A stretch of DNA of 64,000 bases, taken from the NCBI RefSeq assembly GCF_003149145.1, contig NZ_QGDQ01000016.1, positions 46,364-110,363 on the forward strand. The letters run 5' to 3'. A program made the translations under genes and the position numbers. A model generated the notes under the pieces. The model saw nothing but the letters and a program-made list of their open reading frames with translations, was not told where the DNA came from and made no database searches. This stretch comes from Quadrisphaera granulorum (GTDB lineage Bacteria; Actinomycetota; Actinomycetes; Actinomycetales; Quadrisphaeraceae). Positions 58,654-64,000 of the stretch are shown here, piece by piece (the stretch's first letter is position 1; the number at the start of each line of letters is the position of its first letter).

Positions 58654-59660
58654 GCCCGCGGGTCGACGCCGACGTCGTCGAGATCGTCCAGGCCGTCGAG
58701 GTCGTCGTCGTGGAGGGCGTTGACGAGGTCGTCGGCGATGTCGAGGAGCACACCGCGCAGGTCGGGGTCGACACGAACGGTGACGACGGGGTCATCGTCG
58801 GGGTCACCCGGGTCCAGGGTGAGGAAGCCGGTGAACGCGAGCAGCCGGACGTCGTGCAGCACCTCCTCGGTGGCGATCGACTCACCGATGACCTCATCGA
58901 GCGACGTGGTGCCGGTCAGCGCGAGGCGTGCAATCAGGTCGATGATCACCTCGCCGCGCTCGACGTCCTTGAGGGCATCGGCCAGCTCGTCGCGTGCACC
59001 GGGCGTGAGCGCGCTCGGGTCGAGGGCGCTGAGGTCACCGGTCTGCTCGACGCTGCCCGCGGCACCCCCGAGCCAGGCCAGGGAGTCTTCCTGGATCGCG
59101 GAGTCGTCGCCCTCCACCACCGCCATGAGGTGCTGCGCGAGCACCGCGCGGGCTGCGAGCAGCTGCGCCTCGCCACCGGCGCGCCACTCCGCGGCCAGCT
59201 CGTCGGCCTCGGTCCGGTCCTGCAGGAGTAGCGCGGCGCGGCTCCAGCGGTTGAGGACGGCGACTTCCTCCTCGTCCGGCGGGCGCAGTCCCTCCGGACG
59301 GACGACGACGGGGTCGCCGTCGTCGTCGGCACCGGACAGCAGCACCTCACCCAGGTGCGCCACCAGGGGATTGGCCAGCAGCGCGGCGGCCACCCGCTCC
59401 GGCGGGATCGACTCGACCTCCGCGAGCAGGGCCAGACGGGACTCGCGCTCGGCCGCGGTTTCTGGGTCGTCCTCGTAGCCGTCACGGGCCAGGTCGAGCG
59501 GGTCACCCGGACCGAGGAACTGCTGCGCGGCAGGGTCGGAGACCCACCCATCGTTGAGCAGGGAGTCGTCCACGACAGGGCCGGAGCCCCGACCCAGCGG
59601 CCTCCGCCGCGGCTTCTGCGCGTTCGCCTTCTTGGGCCGGTGCACCTTCTTCTTCGCCAC
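58650..59660 (-). CDS. acidic protein with basic N-terminus, hypothetical
   Basis: This is 336 residues with a strongly basic first 25 (KKKVHRPKKANAQKPRRRP) and an otherwise acidic, mainly helical body rich in Asp/Glu, ending in a DDDLDGLDDLDD run. I recognise no domain. The Lys/Arg-rich tip could contact nucleic acid or ribosome. GTG 59660 is supported by a TACGGT box 6 nt upstream, and its stop overlaps the GNAT start. It was likely first of a two-gene operon. Confidence 0.72.
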   Translation of the reverse strand: MAKKKVHRPKKANAQKPRRRPLGRGSGPVVDDSLLNDGWVSDPAAQQFLGPGDPLDLARDGYEDDPETAAERESRLALLAEVESIPPERVAAALLANPLVAHLGEVLLSGADDDGDPVVVRPEGLRPPDEEEVAVLNRWSRAALLLQDRTEADELAAEWRAGGEAQLLAARAVLAQHLMAVVEGDDSAIQEDSLAWLGGAAGSVEQTGDLSALDPSALTPGARDELADALKDVERGEVIIDLIARLALTGTTSLDEVIGESIATEEVLHDVRLLAFTGFLTLDPGDPDDDPVVTVRVDPDLRGVLLDIADDLVNALHDDDLDGLDDLDDVGVDPRA

Positions 59661-59666
59661 GCGCAG

Positions 59667-59672
59667 ACCGTA
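59667..59672 (-). promoter_or_regulatory. -10 box (TACGGT), leaderless 59660 gene
   Basis: TACGGT on the minus strand ends 6 nt before GTG 59660. Confidence 0.55.
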
Positions 59673-59709
59673 CTCACCGGCTGGCGCAACCCTCACCGGC
59701 TGGCGCACC

Positions 59710-60426
59710 TCAGGGGGTGGCGCTGGGCGAGACCACCAGCTCGTCGATGCGGACCCGCGCCGGGGTCGTCACCACGAAGGTCACGACGCGGGCGACGTCG
59801 TCGGGGGTGAGCATCACCGCGAGGGCGGCGTCGTCAGGGGCATCGGGCCGGGCGTCGACGAAGCCGGTGGCGATGTCGCCGGGGCACAGGTGCGTGGCGC
59901 GCACGCCGGTGCCGGCCAGGTCGTCGTTGAGGCTTGCCACCAGCGCGCCTGCACCGGTCTTGCTCATGCGGTACGCGGCACCGGCGCCCGGGGAGTCGCG
60001 GACGGCGGCACGGGAGGAGATGACGACGACGAGACCGTCCCCGCGGTCGCGCATGCCCGGCAGCACCGCCGCCGCGCAGTGCGCCAACCCGGTGAGGTTG
60101 GCGGCGACGATGGCATCGAGCGCCGGGAGGTCAAGGTCGTCCCAGTGCCGACGCCGCGTGTTGAGGCCCGCAGCCGCCACGAACACGTCGATCCCGCCGG
60201 CGAGCTCCAGGACCTCCCCGGCCGCGGCGACGGCGTCGGGGTCGCCGACGTCGAGGGGCAGGGCACTGGCCGCGCCGCCGGTCGCGCGGACCGCGGCGGC
60301 CACCGCCTCGAGGCGCTCACCGCGGCGTCCCGAGACGATCACCTCCAGGCCGGCGGCTGCCAGGGCCAGAGCGCACGCGGCGCCTACCCCTGAGCCACCA
60401 CCGGTGATCCACGCACGTGCCGCCAC
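59710..60426 (-). CDS. short-chain dehydrogenase/reductase
   Basis: This 238-residue classical SDR has ITGGGSGVGAACALALA (NAD(P) loop), a DVGDP acidic motif, AAAGLNTRR, ISSRAAVRDSPGAGAAYRMSK (Ser-Tyr-Lys catalytic set) and LCPGDIATGF. The substrate is unknown. The GTG start sits 6 nt after TAGGGT, so a leaderless transcript is likely. Confidence 0.92.
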   Translation of the reverse strand: MAARAWITGGGSGVGAACALALAAAGLEVIVSGRRGERLEAVAAAVRATGGAASALPLDVGDPDAVAAAGEVLELAGGIDVFVAAAGLNTRRRHWDDLDLPALDAIVAANLTGLAHCAAAVLPGMRDRGDGLVVVISSRAAVRDSPGAGAAYRMSKTGAGALVASLNDDLAGTGVRATHLCPGDIATGFVDARPDAPDDAALAVMLTPDDVARVVTFVVTTPARVRIDELVVSPSATP

Positions 60427-60432
60427 GGCCGG

Positions 60433-60438
60433 ACCCTA
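60433..60438 (-). promoter_or_regulatory. -10 box (TAGGGT), leaderless SDR gene
   Basis: TAGGGT on the minus strand ends 6 nt before GTG 60426. Confidence 0.6.
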
Positions 60439-60482
60439 TGCGGAGGGGCCGGCCGTGGCGCTACGTGAGGTGTCAGTTCGCT

Positions 60483-61709
60483 TCAGTGAGCGGCTGTCGC
60501 CGTCGACTGGTGGCGCGCCTGCTGGGGGACGCCCGCTGCTGTGGACTGCGCCGAAGACTCTGCCGAGGCGTCGAGGTCGATCGTGGACGGCTCGGGCCAG
60601 CCGATGCTCGGGGCGTGGCCGCGGAAGTTCTTGAGCCACCAGCCGTAGTCCTCGGGAACCAGGTCGAACGGCGACTCGTGGCCCAGCTCACGCGCTGCCC
60701 ACACCGGCCAGTGCGGGTTGGCCAGCGCCGGCCGTCCGAGGAAGACGAGGTCGAGGCCCTCGCTCACGGCGCGCTCGGCGTTGGCCGGCACACCGAGGTT
60801 CCAGCTCACACCCACCGGGATGCCCACCTCGCGCTTGACGCGCAGCGCCCGCGATAGGAAGCCCATGGGCTGCCCGAGCGGGGTGCCGTCCATCTCGGGG
60901 GTGTTGAAGCCGGCGGAGACGTCGGCCATGTCCAGGCCGTGCTCCTTCATGAGGGAGATCGCCGCGACGGCCTCGTCCATCGTGGCACCGGCGGGGTGCA
61001 GGTCGTCGGCGCCCAGGCGCATCGTCAGCGGGATGCGCTCGGGGATGACGGAGCGCACCGCGTCGAGGGCTTCGGTGTGGAACCGCACCCGGTTCTCCAG
61101 GCTGCCGCCGTAGGAGTCGGTGCGCTGGTTGGCGATGGGCGAGAAGAAGCTCGCGCCGAGGTAGCCGTGGGCGTAGTGCATCTCGATCCACTCGTACCCG
61201 GCCTCCACGGCGCGGACGGCGGCCGCCGCGTACGCCTCGTGGATGCCCTTGATCTCCTCGACCGTCAGCTCGTCGACGGGGTGCGGGTGGTCGGCGCCGT
61301 GGGGCACCGCCGACGGCGCCTTGCACGTCCAGCCCTCGGGGTGGTCGGCGGAGATCTGGTGCCCGCCCTCCCACGGTGCCACGGCGCTGCCCTTGCGGCC
61401 GGTGTGCCCGAGCTGGATGGCGCTCACCCCGCCCATGGCCTTGACCAGGTCGGTGGTGCGCTTCCACCCGGCGATCTGGCTGTCGTCGTAGAGGCCACCG
61501 CAGTGGACGGTGGTGCGCCCGTCGGGGGTGATAGCGATCTGCTCGGGGAACAGCAGCCCGAAGCCGCCGGCGGCGCGGGCTCCCATGTGCATGACGTGGA
61601 AGTCGTTCGCGTGCCCGTCCACGGAGCGGTACATCGTCATGGGCGACATGACGATGCGGTTGCGGAGGGTCACGCCCTTGAGCGTGAAGGGCGAGAAGAG
61701 GAGGGCCAT
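60483..61709 (-). CDS. old-yellow-enzyme-family NADH:flavin oxidoreductase
   Basis: This 408-residue FMN TIM-barrel enzyme has LKGVTLRNRIVMSPM, QLGHTGRKG, EMHYAHGYLGASFFSP, NQRTDSYGGSLENR and LGRPALANPHW, which fit the OYE/YqjM branch. It reduces activated C=C bonds. The last 35 residues (Ser/Ala/Gln-rich) are an extra tail. No other gene on the same strand is closely linked. Confidence 0.93.
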   Translation of the reverse strand: MALLFSPFTLKGVTLRNRIVMSPMTMYRSVDGHANDFHVMHMGARAAGGFGLLFPEQIAITPDGRTTVHCGGLYDDSQIAGWKRTTDLVKAMGGVSAIQLGHTGRKGSAVAPWEGGHQISADHPEGWTCKAPSAVPHGADHPHPVDELTVEEIKGIHEAYAAAAVRAVEAGYEWIEMHYAHGYLGASFFSPIANQRTDSYGGSLENRVRFHTEALDAVRSVIPERIPLTMRLGADDLHPAGATMDEAVAAISLMKEHGLDMADVSAGFNTPEMDGTPLGQPMGFLSRALRVKREVGIPVGVSWNLGVPANAERAVSEGLDLVFLGRPALANPHWPVWAARELGHESPFDLVPEDYGWWLKNFRGHAPSIGWPEPSTIDLDASAESSAQSTAAGVPQQARHQSTATAAH

Positions 61710-61778
61710 GTCGTTCAGTTCACGCTGCGGGAGTTCCCGCTGTGTGACGGATCAGTGCCGTTCGGTGAAGATCCGCTC

Positions 61779-62654
61779 TCATCGCGCGCGACCGGTCGAG
61801 AGGACCTGTTCCAGGGTCCGCGCTGGATGCCCAGTCAGCTCCTCCACCGCGGTGCTCACGGTGCTCAGCTCACCGGCCGCGATCGCCGTGTACGTCGACA
61901 CCCACGCCTCCACCTGCCAGTCCGGCGCGCCGTAGTGGGCCCGTGACGCGAACGCTTCCTCGAGCGTCTCCGGCTGGTAGCGCGCGGGGCGACCCGTGGC
62001 GCGCGTGACGGTCTCCGCGACCTCCTGGAGCGTGAGGGCCTCCGGCCCGGTGAGGTCGTAGGTGCGGCCGGCATGCCCCTGGGGCGAGAGCAGGACGACG
62101 ACGGCGGCGTCCGCGACGTCGTCCTGAGCCACTGCCGCGACGCGGCCATCGCCAGCCGGACCGCGCAGCACGCCGTCGTCGCCGACCATCCCGGGCAGGA
62201 AGTCCGCGTAGAGGCTGTCGCGCAGCGCCGTCCACGCCATCCCCGTGCGCTGCTCGGCGTCACGCAGGTACTGCTCGGTGACGTGATGGTCGCGGGCGAG
62301 GGTGAAGACGGCGTCCGGCGCGGCGCCCAGGAACGAGGTGTAGACGAGGTGCCGGACGCCGGCGTCGGCGGCCGCGTCGATGAAGGTGCGGTGCTGCTCC
62401 ACCCTGTCGAGGCTCTCCGACCCCGACACCATGAAGAGCACGTCGACGCCGGTGAGCGCTCGGCGGGCGGCCTCGCCGTCGTCGTACGACGCCACCATCA
62501 CATGCGCCGGCCCCGCGGGGGAGGTCAGGGACGGCGCGCGGGAGGCGTCGCGGACGATGAGCCGCAGCGGTCGGCCGCGGGCGCTGAGGAGGCGGGCCAC
62601 CCTGCCGCCGATCCGACCCGTCGAACCCGTTACCGCGATCTGCCTGTCCGTCAT
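61779..62654 (-). CDS. NmrA-like atypical SDR (NAD(P)H-binding)
   Basis: This 291-residue protein has an N-terminal AVTGSTGRIGGRVARLL nucleotide-binding motif, DVLFMVSGSES, HLVYTSFLGAAPDAVF and the family's C-terminal substrate domain. It lacks the SDR YxxxK in the classical place, as is usual for NmrA-type sensors or quinone reductases. It is divergent from the F420-type gene with about 50 bp between starts. Confidence 0.88.
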   Translation of the reverse strand: MTDRQIAVTGSTGRIGGRVARLLSARGRPLRLIVRDASRAPSLTSPAGPAHVMVASYDDGEAARRALTGVDVLFMVSGSESLDRVEQHRTFIDAAADAGVRHLVYTSFLGAAPDAVFTLARDHHVTEQYLRDAEQRTGMAWTALRDSLYADFLPGMVGDDGVLRGPAGDGRVAAVAQDDVADAAVVVLLSPQGHAGRTYDLTGPEALTLQEVAETVTRATGRPARYQPETLEEAFASRAHYGAPDWQVEAWVSTYTAIAAGELSTVSTAVEELTGHPARTLEQVLSTGRAR

Positions 62655-62693
62655 GTGCCCAGCATGCGCGGTGGCGCCGGAAAGGCTGTCGCC

Positions 62694-62699
62694 TACCGT
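62694..62699 (+). promoter_or_regulatory. -10 box (TACCGT), leaderless LLM gene
   Basis: TACCGT ends 6 nt before GTG 62706. Confidence 0.5.
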
Positions 62700-62705
62700 G
62701 ACCGT

Positions 62706-63728
62706 GTGAGTGATGACGCTGTGAGCACTTCACTGCGGTTCGGACTGTTCGTCCCCCAGGGATGGCGGCTCGACCTCGTCGGCCTGGAGCCGACCGACCA
62801 CTGGCGGGCGATGCGTTCCGTCGCCCAGCTCGCCGACCGCCAGGGCAGCCCGTGGGAATCGGTGTGGGTGTACGACCACTTCCACCCGGTCCCTCTCCCC
62901 ACCGACGACGCCGTCCACGAGGCCTGGACGCTCATAGCCGCCCTCGCCGCCGCCACCGACCGTGTGCGCCTCGGCCAGATGTGTACGTGCATGGGCTACC
63001 GCAACCCCGCCTATCTCGCGAAGGTCGCCGCCACCGTCGACGTCATCTCCGGCGGTCGCGTCGAGATGGGCATCGGCGCCGGCTGGTACGAGCACGAGTG
63101 GCGCGCCTACGGCTACGGCTTCCCGCGTGCCGGTGAGCGCCTCGCGCAGCTCGCCGAAGGAGTGGAGATCTTCACGCAGCTGTGGACGACGGGCACCTCG
63201 ACGTTCTCTGGCAAGCAGTACGTGACGGACGGCGCGCTGTGCAACCCGCTGCCCCTGCAGGAGGGCGGCATCCCGCTGTGGATTGCTGGTGGCGGTGAGA
63301 AGAAGACGCTGCGCATCGCCGCCCAGCACGCGCAGTACACGAACTTCTCCGGAGACCTCGAGGGCTTCCAGCACAAGTCGTCGGTGCTGCGCGGACACTG
63401 CGAAGACCTCGGGACGTCGTACGACGCGATCACCCGCTCCGCCAACTACAACGTCATCGTGGCCGAGACCGAGGCGGAGGTCACTGACAGGAAGGCGTGG
63501 ATCCTCGACAGGCTCACGCAGCGGGTCGGAGCCGAGGTCGCCCAGGCTGAAGTGGCGCGGAGCTACGGCGCCTCGCTCGCCGTCGGGACGCCCGAGCAGA
63601 TCGTCGAGAACCTCCGCCCGGTGGTGGCCGCCGGGATGACTTACCCGCTCCTCTACTTCCCCGAGGTCGCCACTGATACCGCAGGGGTGGAGCTCTTCGA
63701 GAAGCAGGTCATTCCGGCACTGACGTGA
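62706..63728 (+). CDS. LLM-class F420-dependent oxidoreductase
   Basis: This 340-residue luciferase-like TIM barrel has FGLFVPQGWRLDL, SVWVYDHFHP, RVRLGQMCTCMGYRNPAYLAKVAATVDVISGGRVEMGIGAGWYE and IPLWIAGGGEKKTLRIAA, typical of actinobacterial F420-dependent dehydrogenases. The substrate is unknown. The GTG at 62706 matches both the first beta strand and the -10 spacing. It is followed by the convergent endonuclease gene. Confidence 0.9.
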   Translation: MSDDAVSTSLRFGLFVPQGWRLDLVGLEPTDHWRAMRSVAQLADRQGSPWESVWVYDHFHPVPLPTDDAVHEAWTLIAALAAATDRVRLGQMCTCMGYRNPAYLAKVAATVDVISGGRVEMGIGAGWYEHEWRAYGYGFPRAGERLAQLAEGVEIFTQLWTTGTSTFSGKQYVTDGALCNPLPLQEGGIPLWIAGGGEKKTLRIAAQHAQYTNFSGDLEGFQHKSSVLRGHCEDLGTSYDAITRSANYNVIVAETEAEVTDRKAWILDRLTQRVGAEVAQAEVARSYGASLAVGTPEQIVENLRPVVAAGMTYPLLYFPEVATDTAGVELFEKQVIPALT

Positions 63729-63799
63729 TCCCGACGCTGACGGGCTGGTGACGCCGGCGGGCCTCCTGATGTGGCGGCATGACGGCGCTCCCTGGGTGA

Positions 63800-64000
63800 T
63801 CACTCACCGTCGACAAGGCCCGCCAGGTCGGGTAGGAGCGGTGTTGCTCGGCGGTGGTAGACGAGCCCGGTCGGTGAGGTCCACACGAAGCTGCCCGGGC
63901 TCGGTTGTTCCAGGGTCCAGTCTCCGTGGGTCTTGGCTTGGTGCCAGGGCACACAGATGCTGCCGAGGTTGCCGGCTTCGGTGAGCCCTCCGCGTAGCCG
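63800..64000 (-). CDS. HNH endonuclease (DUF222-type), C-terminal part only
   Basis: The minus-strand frame runs out of the window. The visible C-terminal 66 residues include GGLTEAGNLGSICVPWHQAKTHGDW, the end of an HNH nuclease domain in which N, H and H residues are kept, then a WTSPTGLVYHRR tail typical of the multi-copy actinobacterial DUF222-HNH (13E12-like) family. Activity cannot be judged from the fragment. Confidence 0.78.
   Translation of the reverse strand, partial: RLRGGLTEAGNLGSICVPWHQAKTHGDWTLEQPSPGSFVWTSPTGLVYHRRATPLLPDLAGLVDGE

Overview
The window is about 64 kb of very GC-rich DNA with dense genes, frequent GTG starts, 4-bp start/stop overlaps, leaderless TANNNT promoters, a LexA box, NrdR, an OsmC protein and a geranylgeranyl-reductase-type flavoprotein. 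This points to a chromosomal segment of a high-GC actinobacterium, plausibly near the Kineosporia/Kineococcus group, although the sequence alone does not fix the genus. I saw no rRNA, tRNA, CRISPR array, prophage or intact insertion sequence.

Positions 1-16954 are mainly a nitrogen-salvage region. The window opens inside a molybdenum hydroxylase (xanthine dehydrogenase type). On the minus strand runs a tightly coupled urease operon, ureA-ureB-ureC-ureF-ureG-ureD, whose last gene overlaps an NRAMP metal transporter, which overlaps a dienelactone hydrolase, which overlaps a small membrane protein. On the plus strand follow uraD, uraH, urate oxidase, a DUF6986-type protein, allantoinase and allantoicase. 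Together these convert xanthine to urate, allantoin, allantoate, ureidoglycolate and urea, and then ammonia. A carbohydrate-type ABC transporter without its own ATPase follows (17161-20195).

Positions 20317-32054 hold housekeeping and signalling genes: a GGDEF-EAL protein, miaA, dapF, an RsmC-like methyltransferase, hflX with a strong terminator, a DinG/XPD-type helicase, an OsmC protein, a reductase and lexA with an SOS box. Positions 32159-41291 hold an NCS1 permease, a secreted GH26 enzyme coupled to a cellulose-synthase-like glycosyltransferase, a 2-hydroxyacid dehydrogenase, an M20 amidohydrolase and uppP. Positions 41496-49403 hold an SNF2 ATPase with a SWIM protein, nrdR, a lipoate-ligase-like protein, a serine beta-lactamase-like protein, a DJ-1/AraC regulator and a frameshifted metallo-beta-lactamase gene. 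Positions 49425-64000 hold a protealysin-type M4 protease with an emfourin-like inhibitor, an orphan JetD-like protein, a 5-oxoprolinase (PxpA plus a PxpB-PxpC fusion), a GGDEF protein, several flavin or NAD(P) oxidoreductases, a GNAT protein and the 3' end of an HNH endonuclease gene.

The most striking points are these. An orphan JetD-like protein appears to have lost its Toprim active site. A metal transporter is translationally welded to the urease operon. A conserved gene of unknown activity sits where the ureidoglycolate-consuming enzyme would be expected. Many genes start leaderless from a TANNNT box 6-8 nt upstream, and in four cases the TAG stop codon of the preceding gene is itself the first half of that box.
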